Positions 21,308 through 30,685 of a stretch of 64,000 bases of DNA are shown piece by piece. Made by a program: the position numbers and the translations under genes. The notes under the pieces were generated by a model that was given only the letters and a program-made list of their open reading frames with translations, did no database searches and was not told the DNA's origin. The DNA comes from Citromicrobium bathyomarinum (GTDB taxonomy: Bacteria > Pseudomonadota > Alphaproteobacteria > Sphingomonadales > Sphingomonadaceae), in the NCBI RefSeq assembly GCF_021021475.1, contig NZ_JAINWL010000001.1, forward strand, positions 992,001 through 1,056,000, in the 5' to 3' direction. How positions within the stretch are numbered: the first letter of the stretch is position 1; each line of letters opens with the position of its first letter.

Positions 21308-22489
21308 ATGGATCATGATGCAATCATCCTCGGCGGTGGGGCCGCCGGGCTGTTCTGCGCAGCCGTCGCAGGCCAGCGTGGGCGGCGCGTGCTGGTGCTC
21401 GAAAAGGCCGACGCGGTGGGGAAGAAGATCCTCATATCGGGCGGGGGGCGGTGCAATTTCACCAATCTGGGCGCGGGGCCGGAGAATTACCTCTCCGCCA
21501 ATCGCCATTTCGCCAAGTCTGCGCTGGCCCGCTACACGCCGCGCGATTTCCTCGATCTGGTCGAGCGGCACGGGATTGCTTGGCACGAAAAGACGCTCGG
21601 CCAGCTGTTCTGCGACGGGTCGGCGCGGCAGATCGTCGACCTGCTGCTGGCCGAGTGCGAAAAGGGCGGCGTCGAAATCCGCACCGGGCAGGAAATCGGC
21701 AGGATCGCGCGCGACGACGCAGGCTTCTCGGTCGAGGCGAACGGCGAAACCCACCGCGCGCCTGCGCTGGTGATTGCCACGGGCGGCCCGTCGATCCCGA
21801 AGATGGGCGCGACCGGCTTTGCCTATGATCTCGCGCGCCAGTTCGGCCTCAAGGTGGTCGAGCCGCGCCCCGCCCTCGTCCCTCTGACGCTGGGCGGGGA
21901 AGACGTGCTGTTCCGCGAGCTTTCGGGCGTCTCCGCCCCGGTCGAAGCCACCGCCGGCCAGGGGAAAACGGCTGCGAAATTCCGCGAGGCCGCGCTGCTG
22001 ACGCACAAGGGCCTCTCCGGCCCCGCGATCCTGCAGGCCAGTTCCTACTGGCGGCATGGCGAGGTGCTGCGGATCGATTTCCTGCCCGATCTCGCGCCCG
22101 GCTGGCTGAGCGAGCGCAAGGCGAAGACCCCGCAGACGAGCATGGCGCAGGTGCTGCGCGAGCATCTGCCCGAGCGACTCGCGGTCACGCTGGCCGAGCG
22201 GCTGGGCCTCACCGGCCCGCTCCAGGGCCTCTCCGACAAGGCGCTGGTTCAGGCGGAGGAGCGGCTGCGCGGCTGGCAATTCCACCCCAACGGCACAGAA
22301 GGCTTCGCCAAGGCCGAGGTGACCGCAGGCGGCATCTCCACCGCCGAGCTTTCCTCGCAGACGATGGAGGCCAAGAAGGTCCCCGGCCTGTTCGCGATCG
22401 GCGAGGCGGTGGATGTGACGGGGTGGCTGGGTGGCTACAATTTCCAGTGGGCCTGGGCGAGCGGGCAGGCCTGCGGCGAGGCGCTGTAG
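21308..22489 (+). CDS. NAD(P)/FAD-dependent oxidoreductase, BaiN/HI0933-like
   Basis: This 393-aa flavoprotein has a dinucleotide-binding start ILGGGAAGLFCAAVAGQRG and the hallmark VGKKILISGGGRCNFTNLG. ATGGPSIPKMGATGFAYDLA and the C-terminal GEAVDVTGWLGGYNFQWAWASG are characteristic of the HI0933/YhiN group. One characterised member (BaiN) reduces bile-acid intermediates, but most have no known substrate, so no reaction is proposed. The ATG at 21308 follows the divergent acyltransferase by about 130 bases. A nucleotidase gene follows on the same strand. Confidence 0.88.
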   Translation: MDHDAIILGGGAAGLFCAAVAGQRGRRVLVLEKADAVGKKILISGGGRCNFTNLGAGPENYLSANRHFAKSALARYTPRDFLDLVERHGIAWHEKTLGQLFCDGSARQIVDLLLAECEKGGVEIRTGQEIGRIARDDAGFSVEANGETHRAPALVIATGGPSIPKMGATGFAYDLARQFGLKVVEPRPALVPLTLGGEDVLFRELSGVSAPVEATAGQGKTAAKFREAALLTHKGLSGPAILQASSYWRHGEVLRIDFLPDLAPGWLSERKAKTPQTSMAQVLREHLPERLAVTLAERLGLTGPLQGLSDKALVQAEERLRGWQFHPNGTEGFAKAEVTAGGISTAELSSQTMEAKKVPGLFAIGEAVDVTGWLGGYNFQWAWASGQACGEAL

Positions 22490-22559
22490 CGGAGCGCTCC
22501 GTCCCCGCGCGGCTCATCGCGCGCCAACTGCCTTCTTGAACTTGCAACAGCGCTCGCGC

Positions 22560-24281
22560 ATGCCGCGTCCCATGACCTTCGCAAAAGTTCTCGCCCCGCT
22601 CTTCGCGCTTTCGCTTGCCGCCTGCGCCACCGTCCCCGACCAGCGCGCGGCCGAGCCTGTCACCATCGGCATCGTCGGGCTCAACGATTTCCACGGCAAT
22701 CTGGAGCCGATCACCCGGCCCGTGAAGCTGGGCGACGGGCGCGAGGCGAAGGCCGGCGGCGCGGCCTGGCTGGCCTCTGCGGTCGATGCGGTGCGGGCAA
22801 AGCACAAAAACACGATGGTGATCGCAGCCGGCGACCTGATCGGGGCGAGCCCGCTGGTCTCCTCGCTGTTCCTCGATGAGCCGACGATCGGCGCGATGAA
22901 CCGCATCGGGCTGGATTTCAACGCGGTCGGCAACCACGAATTCGACAAGGGCTGGCGCGAACTCAAGCGCGTGCAGGATGGCGGCTGCGAGAAGCTGACC
23001 CTGCGCGATCCGTGCGCGGTCGAGCCGGATTTTGCAGGCGCGGACTTCGCCTTCCTCGCCGCGAACGTCGCGATGGAGGATGGCGGCACGCTGTTCCCCG
23101 CCTACGGGATCAAGACGTTCGAGACCCCCGCGGGCGAGATAAAGATCGGCGTGATCGGCCTGACGCTGAAGGAAACCCCCACGCTGGTGACGCCCAGCGG
23201 GGTCGACGGGCTGACCTTCGGCGACGAGGCGGCAGCGATCAACCGCACCGTGCCGCTGCTGGAGGAACAGGGCGCGGATGCGATCGTGGTCGCGATCCAC
23301 CAGGGCCTGTACACCGATGTCGGCTTCAATGACAAAAGCTGTGGCGGCGTTGCCGGGCCGCTGATCGACATTCTCAAGCAGGTCGATCCGCGCGTGAATT
23401 TGGTCCTCTCGGGCCATACCCACGCCGCCTATGTGTGCGATTTTTCGAAGATCGACCCGGCGCGCAGCTTCCTCGTCACCAGTGCGGGCTATGGCGGTTC
23501 GCTGCTGACCGACATTGCGCTCACCTTCGATCCGGCGACGCATGATGTGGTGGGGGTCACCGCAGACAACGTCGTGGTGCAGAGCGCCGCGCCGCAAGAC
23601 GCCAACCCCGACTTCGCCACGCTGATTCCGCGCAGCGACCTCACCGAATATGTCGCGCGCTACAGCAAGGCGGCGAGTGCGGCGGAGCAGCGCCCGGTCG
23701 GCCGGATCAGCGGCAATCCTGCGGCCCCCGGTCCCGCGACCGAGGAAACCCAGCTGGGCAATTTCATCGCCGACGCGCAGCTTTTCGCGACCCGCGATGC
23801 GGGCGCGCAGATTGCCTTCATGAACAATTCGGGCATTCGCGGCGCGGGGCTGGAGCCTGCGGCGGACGGCACGATCACCTTCGGCAGCATCTATTCGGTC
23901 CAGCCCTTCGGCAACACGCTGGTGACCAAGACCTTCACCGGCGCGCAATTGCTCGCGCTGCTCGAACAGCAGTTCGACGATGACGGCTTCGTGCAGACCT
24001 TCAGCCCGTCCGAAGGCTTTGCGCTTGTCTACGATATGAGCCGCCCGGTGGGATCGCGCGTCGTCTCGGTCACGCTCGATGGCAAGCCGATCGATCCCCA
24101 AGCCGATTACCGCGTCACGATGAACAGCTTCCTCGCCGCAGGCGGCGACAGCTTCACCGTGTTCAAGGACGGCACCGACGTGGTCACCGGCCCGGTCGAT
24201 CTCGACGCGATCGAGGCCTACCTGGCGGGCAAGGACATGGTCGCCCTCCCCGCAACCGGGCGGATCACTGCGGTCGAGTAG
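22560..24281 (+). CDS. Lipoprotein 5'-nucleotidase / 2',3'-cyclic phosphodiesterase (UshA-like)
   Basis: This 573-aa protein has a lipobox LAAC around residue 21, so it is a predicted lipoprotein outside the cytoplasmic membrane. The N-terminal calcineurin-like metallophosphatase domain shows GLNDFHGNLEP, AAGDLIGASP, AVGNHEFDKGW and LSGHTHAAYVC, the two-metal site motifs. The C-terminal 5'-nucleotidase domain has AFMNNSGIRG, YSVQPFGNTLVT and MNSFLAAGGDSFTVF, which bind the nucleoside. It would salvage nucleotides or phosphate from the periplasm. ATGs at 22560 and 22572 are both possible starts. Confidence 0.92.
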   Translation: MPRPMTFAKVLAPLFALSLAACATVPDQRAAEPVTIGIVGLNDFHGNLEPITRPVKLGDGREAKAGGAAWLASAVDAVRAKHKNTMVIAAGDLIGASPLVSSLFLDEPTIGAMNRIGLDFNAVGNHEFDKGWRELKRVQDGGCEKLTLRDPCAVEPDFAGADFAFLAANVAMEDGGTLFPAYGIKTFETPAGEIKIGVIGLTLKETPTLVTPSGVDGLTFGDEAAAINRTVPLLEEQGADAIVVAIHQGLYTDVGFNDKSCGGVAGPLIDILKQVDPRVNLVLSGHTHAAYVCDFSKIDPARSFLVTSAGYGGSLLTDIALTFDPATHDVVGVTADNVVVQSAAPQDANPDFATLIPRSDLTEYVARYSKAASAAEQRPVGRISGNPAAPGPATEETQLGNFIADAQLFATRDAGAQIAFMNNSGIRGAGLEPAADGTITFGSIYSVQPFGNTLVTKTFTGAQLLALLEQQFDDDGFVQTFSPSEGFALVYDMSRPVGSRVVSVTLDGKPIDPQADYRVTMNSFLAAGGDSFTVFKDGTDVVTGPVDLDAIEAYLAGKDMVALPATGRITAVE

Positions 24282-24485
24282 GCGTATTCGCCGGGCCCAC
24301 TGAGCTGGTGATCGGCGCGCCCGGGCCGACCTTCAGGCAACGGATTTTCCTACCTGCGTCCGGGGCGCTAGGGTGCGGACGGCTCTTTCCCATCGTCGTC
24401 CCTCACCTTCGCATATCCGCACGGCGTGAAAACCGTAAAAGCGTCACCCGAATGCAGATATCCCTTTGATTTCACGGAGACTTTT

Positions 24486-24507
24486 CAGGGTGACACGTGT
24501 CACCCTG
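24486..24507. repeat. 22-bp perfect palindrome between convergent genes
   Basis: CAGGGTGACAC joined to GTGTCACCCTG is a perfect 22-bp inverted repeat without a loop. It lies 17 bases beyond the stop of the carboxylase gene and 205 bases beyond the nucleotidase gene. There is no T-run on either side, so a classic terminator is not obvious. A protein-binding site or an extruded hairpin are alternatives. The core TGACAC recurs at several other gene boundaries in the window. Confidence 0.7.
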
Positions 24508-24523
24508 CGTCAGTCGCCTCGCG

Positions 24524-26131
24524 CTACATCCGGAACACGCCGAAGCGCGGGCGATCCTCGATCGGGGCTTCGAGACACGCCGCAAACGCGAGGCCCAGCA
24601 CGTCGCGGGTCTGCACCGGGTCGATCACGCCGTCGTCCCACATCCGCGCGGTGGCGTAGTAGGGATTGCCCTCGTCCTCGTATTTCTGGCGGATGGGGGC
24701 CTTGAACTCCTCGGCCTGTTCCTCGGTCCATGAATCCGCGTCGCGGTGGACTGTCGCGAGCACGGAAGCCGCCTGTTCGCCGCCCATCACCGAGATGCGG
24801 CTGTTGGGCCAGCTGAACAGGAAGCGCGGCGAGTACGCCCGGCCCGCCATGCCGTAATTGCCCGCGCCGAAGCTGCCGCCGATCAGGATGGTGACCTTGG
24901 GCACGCTCGCGGTGGCGACCGCCGTCACCAGCTTCGCACCGTGCTTGGCGATGCCTTCCGCCTCGTACTTGCCCCCGACCATGAAGCCGGAGATGTTCTG
25001 CAGGAACAGCAGCGGGATGCGCCGCTGGCAGGCGAGTTCGATGAAGTGCGCCCCCTTCACCGCGCTTTCCGAGAACAGCACGCCATTATTGGCGAGGATC
25101 GCCACCGGCATGCCCCAGATATGCGCGAAGCCGCACACCAGCGTGGAGCCATAGTCCTTCTTGAACTCGTGGAACTCGCTGCCGTCGACCAGCCGCGCGA
25201 TTACCTCGTGCACGTCGTAGGGTGCGCGCACATCCTCGGGGATCAGCGCGTAGAGGTCTTCCGCGTCGAACTTCGGCGGCACCGGCTCCTGAAGGTCGAT
25301 ATTGGTCGCGGCATCGGTGTTCGCACCGAGATGGCTGACGATATCGCGCACGATGGTCAGCGCGTGCTCGTCGTTCTCCGCAAGATGGTCGACCACGCCC
25401 GATTTCTTGGCGTGCAAGTCGCCGCCGCCCAGATCCTCGGCGCTGATTTCCTCGCCCGTCGCGGCCTTCACCAGCGGCGGGCCTGCGAGGAAGATAGTGC
25501 CCTGATTGCGCACGATCACGCTCTCGTCGCTCATCGCGGGCACGTAGGCCCCGCCCGCGGTGCAACTGCCCATCACGCAGGCGATCTGCGGAATGCCGAG
25601 GCTGCTCATCTGCGCCTGGTTGAAGAAGATGCGCCCGAAGTGCTCCTTGTCGGGGAAAACCTCAGCCTGGTAGGGCAGGTTCGCCCCGCCGCTATCGACC
25701 AGATAGATGCACGGCAAGCGGTTCTCCTGCGCGATTTCCTGCGCGCGCAGGTGCTTCTTGACCGTCATCGGGTAGTACGAGCCACCCTTCACGGTCGGAT
25801 CGTTGCACACGATCATCACCTGCCGCCCGGACACGCGACCGACGCCGCAGATCATCGAGGCGCCGTTGACGTCGCCTTCGTACATGCCGTTCGCGGCGAG
25901 CTGCCCGATCTCGAGGAAGGGCGAGCCCGGATCGAGCAGCCGCTCGACCCTTTCGCGAGGCAGCAGCTTGCCGCGCGAGACATGCCGCTCGCGGTGCTTC
26001 TCGCTCCCCCCCAGCGCCGCCTCGGCGACCTTCTCGCGCAGCTCGCTTGCCAGCGCCTTGTTATGATCGAAGCGCGCCTTGGCATCGGGCGCTTCACGGT
26101 CGAGCATCGAGGTGAGTACAGGTGCGGTCAT
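24524..26131 (-). CDS. mccB: Acyl-CoA carboxylase beta subunit, probably methylcrotonyl-CoA carboxylase
   Basis: This is the 535-aa carboxyltransferase subunit. Typical segments are the N-terminal [24 protein letters not shown], then [56 protein letters not shown] and [21 protein letters not shown]. These match the MccB/AtuC group better than propionyl-CoA carboxylase. In leucine breakdown it would carboxylate 3-methylcrotonyl-CoA together with a biotin-bearing alpha subunit. The alpha subunit is not in the window. An isovaleryl-CoA dehydrogenase gene lies 960 bases upstream on the same strand, which supports the leucine assignment. The intervening GNAT gene on the other strand breaks a simple operon. 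Confidence 0.9.
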   Translation of the reverse strand: MTAPVLTSMLDREAPDAKARFDHNKALASELREKVAEAALGGSEKHRERHVSRGKLLPRERVERLLDPGSPFLEIGQLAANGMYEGDVNGASMICGVGRVSGRQVMIVCNDPTVKGGSYYPMTVKKHLRAQEIAQENRLPCIYLVDSGGANLPYQAEVFPDKEHFGRIFFNQAQMSSLGIPQIACVMGSCTAGGAYVPAMSDESVIVRNQGTIFLAGPPLVKAATGEEISAEDLGGGDLHAKKSGVVDHLAENDEHALTIVRDIVSHLGANTDAATNIDLQEPVPPKFDAEDLYALIPEDVRAPYDVHEVIARLVDGSEFHEFKKDYGSTLVCGFAHIWGMPVAILANNGVLFSESAVKGAHFIELACQRRIPLLFLQNISGFMVGGKYEAEGIAKHGAKLVTAVATASVPKVTILIGGSFGAGNYGMAGRAYSPRFLFSWPNSRISVMGGEQAASVLATVHRDADSWTEEQAEEFKAPIRQKYEDEGNPYYATARMWDDGVIDPVQTRDVLGLAFAACLEAPIEDRPRFGVFRM

Positions 26132-26216
26132 AGTGTGATCGCCTAGCGGCTTGGCGGCGCGCTGAAAAGTTCGCGCGGCGTTTTCCTACGGCGAGCGTCT
26201 GTGCAATGGGCCGGTC

Positions 26217-26768
26217 ATGGACCCCCGCCTGACCATCCGCACCGCCACCTCCGCCGACATTCCCGCGCTCAAGGCCATCATGGACCTCGCGATCGAACAA
26301 TTGCAGGCGGGCTTCCTCTCGCCCGAACAGGTCGTCGCCAGCCGCGCGGTCATGGGGCTCGACACCCAGCTGGTGACCGATGGCACCTATCTGGTGGTGG
26401 AGGACGGCGGTACTCCGGTCGGCTGCGGCGGATGGAGCCGGCGCGCGACGCTGTATGGCGGCGACCACAGCACGTACTTGCGCAACGAAGCCCTGCTCGA
26501 TCCGGCACGCGACGCCGCGCGGGTGCGGGCGATGTACACCCATCCCGACCACGCCCGGCGCGGGATCGGTCGCGCGATCCTCGACGAATGCGAAGCGCGG
26601 GCCGCCGCGGAAGGATACCGCACGGTCGAGCTGATGGCCACGATGAGCGGGCGCCCGCTCTATGCCGCCTGCGGCTATGCCGAGATCGAACCCGCCTTTG
26701 CCGACGTGGACGGCGTCGAAGTCCCACTGATGAAGATGGCCAAGCCGCTGGAACGCCAGCGCGTCTAG
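26217..26768 (+). CDS. GNAT family N-acetyltransferase
   Basis: This 183-aa acetyltransferase has the GNAT fold. The acetyl-CoA loop reads VRAMYTHPDHARRGIGRAIL (R/Q-x-x-G-x-G/A as RRGIGRA) around residue 115. The N-terminus RLTIRTATSADIPALKAIMD and the late PLYAACGYAEIEP are typical. It probably acetylates a small molecule or a protein N-terminus; nothing in the context identifies the substrate. It is inserted between two leucine-catabolism genes but on the opposite strand. Confidence 0.88.
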   Translation: MDPRLTIRTATSADIPALKAIMDLAIEQLQAGFLSPEQVVASRAVMGLDTQLVTDGTYLVVEDGGTPVGCGGWSRRATLYGGDHSTYLRNEALLDPARDAARVRAMYTHPDHARRGIGRAILDECEARAAAEGYRTVELMATMSGRPLYAACGYAEIEPAFADVDGVEVPLMKMAKPLERQRV

Positions 26769-26790
26769 CGCCCCGCGGCGAGGCCGATCG

Positions 26791-27096
26791 TCACCGCTTC
26801 TTCACGAATTCCGCGCGCAGGACGAGGCCCTTGATGCCGGGGTACTTGCAGTCGATCTCCTGCGGGTCGCCGGTCAGGCGGATCGATTTGATCAGTGTGC
26901 CCTGCTTGAGCGTCTGGCCTGCGCCCTTGACCTCCAGATCCTTGATTAGCGTCACCTGGTCGCCATCGGCAAGCAGGTTGCCGACCGCGTCGCGCACTTC
27001 GACCGTGTCCGCCGCAGCCTGCTTCGCCGCCAGCTCCGAGGCGGGCATCCACTCGCCGCTTTCCTCGTCGTAGACGTAATCTTCGCTATCGCTCAC
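26791..27096 (-). CDS. PhnA/YjdM-like protein
   Basis: This protein of 101 aa has the C-terminal PhnA (SH3-like) core: VRDAVGNLLADGDQVTLIKDLEVKGAGQTLKQGT and GTLIKSIRLTG. The N-terminal zinc ribbon of YjdM is missing and is replaced by an acidic stretch (DYVYDEESGEWMPASEL). Despite the name, YjdM is not known to act in phosphonate breakdown. The start is a GTG at 27096 whose last bases overlap the TGA stop of the dehydrogenase gene (GTGA), which suggests translational coupling. Why it should be coupled to isovaleryl-CoA dehydrogenase is unclear. Confidence 0.8.
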   Translation of the reverse strand: MSDSEDYVYDEESGEWMPASELAAKQAAADTVEVRDAVGNLLADGDQVTLIKDLEVKGAGQTLKQGTLIKSIRLTGDPQEIDCKYPGIKGLVLRAEFVKKR

Positions 27097-28262
27097 CCTG
27101 CGGCTCCTATCAGTTCGCGGCCGATCAGCATGCGGCGAATCTCGTTCGTTCCCGCGCCAATGTCGAGCAGCTTGGCATCGCGCATATAGCGTTCCACCGG
27201 CCAGTCGAGCGTATAGCCCGCACCGCCCAGCGCCTGCACGCTTTCCGCCGCGACGCGGAAGGCATTCTCGCTCGCCAGCAGGATCGCGCCCGCCGCATCG
27301 AACCGCGTCGTCTTGTTCGCATCGCAGCTCTTGGCGACCGCGTAGGTATAGGCCCGCGCCGATTGCAGCGCGACATACATGTCCGCCACCTTGGCCTGCA
27401 TCAGCTGGAACGAACCGATCGGCTTGCCGAACTGGGTGCGTTCGCGAAGATAGGGGATCACGGTATCGAGGCAGGCCTGCATGATGCCCAGCTGAAGCCC
27501 GGCGAGCACGACGCGCTCGTAATCGAGCCCGCTCATCAGCACGCCCACGCCGCCGCCGACCGGGCCCATCACGCGGTCCTCGGGGACGAAGCAGTCGTCG
27601 AACACCAGCTCTGCCGTAGGCGAGCCACGCATGCCGACCTTTTCGATCTTCTGGCCGATCGAGAAGCCCTCGTCGCCATTCTCGATCAGGAAGGCGGTGA
27701 TCCCGCGCGATCCGGCCTCGCTGTCGGTCTTGGCATAGACAACCAGCGTATCGGCATAGGGCGCGTTGGTGATCCAGAACTTGGTGCCGTTCAGGCGGTA
27801 GCCGCCATCGACAGCGTCGGCCTTCAGCTTCATCGAGACGACGTCCGATCCCGCGCTCGCCTCGCTCATCGCCAGCGAGCCGACGTGTTCGCCACTGATC
27901 AGCCCGGGCAGATATTTCGCCTTCTGCTCCTCGTTGCCCCAGCGGCGGATCTGGTTGATGCACAGGTTGGAGTGTGCGCCGTAGCTGAGCCCCAGCGAAG
28001 CACTCGCCCGGCTGACTTCCTCGACCGCGATCACATGTTCGAGATAGCCGAGGCCAAGCCCGCCATCTTCGGGATCGACGGTGATGCCGTGCAGGCCCAG
28101 CTCGCCCATCTGCGCCCACAGCGCGTCCTTGGGAAACCAGTCCTCGCGGTCGATCTTCTCTGCCAGCGGGGCGATCTGCTCGTCGGCGAAGCGGCCGACG
28201 CTCTCGCGGATCATCTCCGCGCTTTCACCAAGCTGGAAGTCGAATTCAGGGGTTGCGCGCAT
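27093..28262 (-). CDS. ivd: Isovaleryl-CoA dehydrogenase (acyl-CoA dehydrogenase family)
   Basis: The 389-aa FAD enzyme would oxidise isovaleryl-CoA to 3-methylcrotonyl-CoA, passing electrons to ETF. Family motifs are SLGLSYGAHSNLCINQI, LAMSEASAGSDVVSMKLKA, WITNAPYADTLVVYAKT, QFGKPIGSFQLMQAKVADM and LLDIGAGTNEIRRMLIGREL. YERVVLAG in the middle carries the Glu used as catalytic base in the isovaleryl/long-chain group (E in LDYERVVLA). The following mccB-like gene supports the leucine assignment. The ATG at 28262 gives MRATPEFDFQLGESAEMIR. Its stop overlaps the start of the PhnA-like gene. Confidence 0.93.
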   Translation of the reverse strand: MRATPEFDFQLGESAEMIRESVGRFADEQIAPLAEKIDREDWFPKDALWAQMGELGLHGITVDPEDGGLGLGYLEHVIAVEEVSRASASLGLSYGAHSNLCINQIRRWGNEEQKAKYLPGLISGEHVGSLAMSEASAGSDVVSMKLKADAVDGGYRLNGTKFWITNAPYADTLVVYAKTDSEAGSRGITAFLIENGDEGFSIGQKIEKVGMRGSPTAELVFDDCFVPEDRVMGPVGGGVGVLMSGLDYERVVLAGLQLGIMQACLDTVIPYLRERTQFGKPIGSFQLMQAKVADMYVALQSARAYTYAVAKSCDANKTTRFDAAGAILLASENAFRVAAESVQALGGAGYTLDWPVERYMRDAKLLDIGAGTNEIRRMLIGRELIGAAG

Positions 28263-28406
28263 GGGGGTATCCTTCTGTTTGCGGGTGCGCATAGCAAGCC
28301 CGCGAGCCCCCGCAAACCGGCCGGCAAAGTTTAACAAATATCATGCAATATAAACCTTTGGTGGCGGAACCGGTGCTGATGGTTATATCCTGTCGCTGAC
28401 GGGATC

Positions 28407-29918
28407 ATGGACACTCTTTTCGAAACCAAGAGCGCGGACGCGAATCGTCCGGATGCAGCGGTCAGTGCGCCGGGGGACCGCGCGCGTGAGCTTGCGCCCT
28501 TCGGTATCGATTCGCTGGAAGACGACTTCGAGCTCGAATCGATAGCCACCTTCGCCGCCAGACTGTGCGGCACACCAAACGCCAGCGTCACCATCGTCGA
28601 GGAACGCCGCCAGCGGTTCCTCGCCCGCCATGGGCTCGAGAGCAACGAGACGCCGCGCTCGGTCAGCTTCTGCGCCCATGCGATGCAGGGGGACGAGCTG
28701 TTCGTGGTGCCCGATGCCACGAAAGATCCGCGCTTTGCCGATAATGATCTGGTCACGGGCGAGACGCACCTGCGCTTCTACGCGGGTGCCCCGCTGGTGA
28801 CCGAGGACGGGACCGAGCTGGGCGCGCTGTGCGTGATCGACACCGAGCCGCATCCCGAGGGCCTGAACGAATTACAGCAGGAGGGGTTGCGTGTGCTCGC
28901 CCGCTCCGCCGTGCGCCGCTTCGTCAACGAGCGCGAGGCACTGCGCTCTCGCGACCAGGCGAAGGAGCGCGCGCGGATGCTCAATCTGGTGCTCGATTCG
29001 GTGCCGGGCATTGCATGGTCCGCCGACGAGGATCTGACCTTCGATTTCTTCAACGCGCGCTGGGACGAAGTCACCGGCGCCGAACCTCCCCGCTCCACCG
29101 CCGCTTGGGAGGCGCACATTCACCCCGAGGACTTCGGCAGGACCATTGCCAAGTTCGAGGCGGCGGTGCAGCAAACGCGCGTGTTCGACGACGAGTGGCG
29201 ACTGCGTCTGGCCGACGGATCATACCGCTGGGCGCTGAGCCGTGCGGTGCCGATCCAGCTGGGCAATGGCCGCTGGCGGTGGGTCGGCACGATCATCGAT
29301 ATCGACGATGCGCACCGCCTGTCCGAAAGCCGCGATCTGCTGGCGCGCGAGCTATCGCACCGGATCAAGAATATCTTCGCGGTGGTCGCCAGCCTGATCA
29401 CCCTGTCGGCCCGGCGCGATCCGGACCTGCGCTATTTCGCGCAGGAAATGACCGACAAGATCGCCGCGCTGGGCCGCGCGCACGAATTCGTCGCGCCCAC
29501 CGGCATGGTCCGCGAAAACACGCTGCACGGCCTGCTCGGACAGATCTTCGCGCCCTATAATTCTCAGCACGAACGGCGGATCACGGTGACCGGCTCCAAT
29601 CCCACGATCCAGGCGCGCGCGGCGACTCCGCTGGCGCTGGTGTTCCACGAGCTGGCCACCAATTCAGCGAAGTACGGCGTGCTCGCGAACGAGGAAGGCG
29701 CGGTCGACGTCACCATTTCGCAGGCAGATCACGACATGCTGCGGATCGAATGGCGCGAACCCGGCGTGGCTCCGCAGGAGACCGGCGGCGAAGGCTTCGG
29801 CTCGCGCCTGCTCAAGATGAGCGTCGAGGGGCAGATGCAGGGGCGGATCGACCGCCAGTGGAGCGACGACGGCCTGTCCGTGGTGCTCGACCTGTCGCTT
29901 GCCGCGCTGGCGGGATAA
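28407..29918 (+). CDS. GAF-PAS sensor histidine kinase of the HWE type
   Basis: This protein of 503 aa has no transmembrane helix and should be cytoplasmic. Residues about 40-180 form a GAF domain (CAHAMQGDELFVVPDA, FYAGAPLVTEDGTELGALCVID). A PAS domain spans about 190-305 (LDSVPGIAWSADEDLTFDFF, EWRLRLADGSYRWALSRAVP). The kinase core starts with ELSHRIKNIFAVVASLI as phospho-His region. VFHELATNSAKYG follows as N-box, with IEWRE supplying the WxE of the HWE name. HWE kinases in alphaproteobacteria often feed the general stress response through PhyR-type regulators; no such partner is adjacent. An osmoprotectant importer follows within 12 bases, so the kinase may be cotranscribed with it. Confidence 0.9.
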   Translation: MDTLFETKSADANRPDAAVSAPGDRARELAPFGIDSLEDDFELESIATFAARLCGTPNASVTIVEERRQRFLARHGLESNETPRSVSFCAHAMQGDELFVVPDATKDPRFADNDLVTGETHLRFYAGAPLVTEDGTELGALCVIDTEPHPEGLNELQQEGLRVLARSAVRRFVNEREALRSRDQAKERARMLNLVLDSVPGIAWSADEDLTFDFFNARWDEVTGAEPPRSTAAWEAHIHPEDFGRTIAKFEAAVQQTRVFDDEWRLRLADGSYRWALSRAVPIQLGNGRWRWVGTIIDIDDAHRLSESRDLLARELSHRIKNIFAVVASLITLSARRDPDLRYFAQEMTDKIAALGRAHEFVAPTGMVRENTLHGLLGQIFAPYNSQHERRITVTGSNPTIQARAATPLALVFHELATNSAKYGVLANEEGAVDVTISQADHDMLRIEWREPGVAPQETGGEGFGSRLLKMSVEGQMQGRIDRQWSDDGLSVVLDLSLAALAG

Positions 29919-29929
29919 CGGCCCGCCGC

Positions 29930-30685
29930 ATGGCAGCATCGCTCACGTTCGATAGCGTCACCAAACGCTATGATACGACCGAGGCACTGTCCGGTATCGA
30001 CCTGACGATCGAGCCTGGCAGCTTCGTCGCGCTGGTCGGCGCGTCGGGCTCCGGCAAATCGACCCTGCTCAAGACCATCAACCGGCTGGTCGAGCCTACC
30101 ACCGGGCGCGTACTGCTGGACGGCGAAGACGTCACCACCCGCGATGCGACCGCGATGCGGCGCCAGATGGGCTATGTATTCCAGCGCATCGGCCTCTTCC
30201 CGCATATGCGCGTGGGCGAGAACATCGCGATCGGCCCGCGGCTGGTCGGCGACAACCTGAGCCGGGAGCGGATCGGCGAACTGCTCGAACTGGTCGACCT
30301 CGACCCGGCGATGGCCAGCCGTCTGCCCGAGGAACTCTCGGGCGGCCAGCAGCAGCGCGTGGGCGTGGCCCGCGCGCTCGCGGGCGATCCCGATCTGCTG
30401 TTGATGGACGAACCGTTCGGCGCGCTCGACCCGGTCACCCGCGATGCGCTGGGCACCCGCGTGCGCGATCTGCACGACCGGCTCGAACTGACGACGCTGA
30501 TGGTCACGCACGACATGGCCGAGGCGCTGATCCTCGCCGACCGCGTTCTGGTTATGGATGCAGGCAGGATCGTCGCAGACGAGACCCCGCAGGCACTCGC
30601 CAGCGGCGGCGGCGGAGAGGTCGCGCAGGGGCTGGTCGCGGTTCCGCGCCATCAGGCCGAACGGCTCAAGGAGCTTGAGACGTGA
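29930..30685 (+). CDS. Osmoprotectant ABC importer ATP-binding protein (OpuCA/ProV-like)
   Basis: This 251-aa ATPase has Walker A GASGSGKSTLL, Q-loop YVFQRIGLFPHMRVGEN, signature LSGGQQQRVGVARAL, Walker B DLLLMDEPFGALDP and the H-loop VTHDMAEA. The 'NRLVEPTTGRVLLDGEDV' and 'RQMGYVFQ' segments resemble the glycine-betaine/choline family. It lacks the C-terminal CBS pair of the full OpuCA/OpuAA, so gating by ionic strength through CBS is not expected. The stop overlaps the GTG start of the permease gene (GTGA), so the two are translationally coupled. The Sec-independent cytoplasmic subunit would energise uptake by the fused permease. Confidence 0.92.
   Translation: MAASLTFDSVTKRYDTTEALSGIDLTIEPGSFVALVGASGSGKSTLLKTINRLVEPTTGRVLLDGEDVTTRDATAMRRQMGYVFQRIGLFPHMRVGENIAIGPRLVGDNLSRERIGELLELVDLDPAMASRLPEELSGGQQQRVGVARALAGDPDLLLMDEPFGALDPVTRDALGTRVRDLHDRLELTTLMVTHDMAEALILADRVLVMDAGRIVADETPQALASGGGGEVAQGLVAVPRHQAERLKELET

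Noticed and set aside
22209-24101. 630-aa frame antisense to the nucleotidase
   Set aside because: The sequence is Arg/Ala-rich without motifs; the nucleotidase on the other strand is unambiguous.
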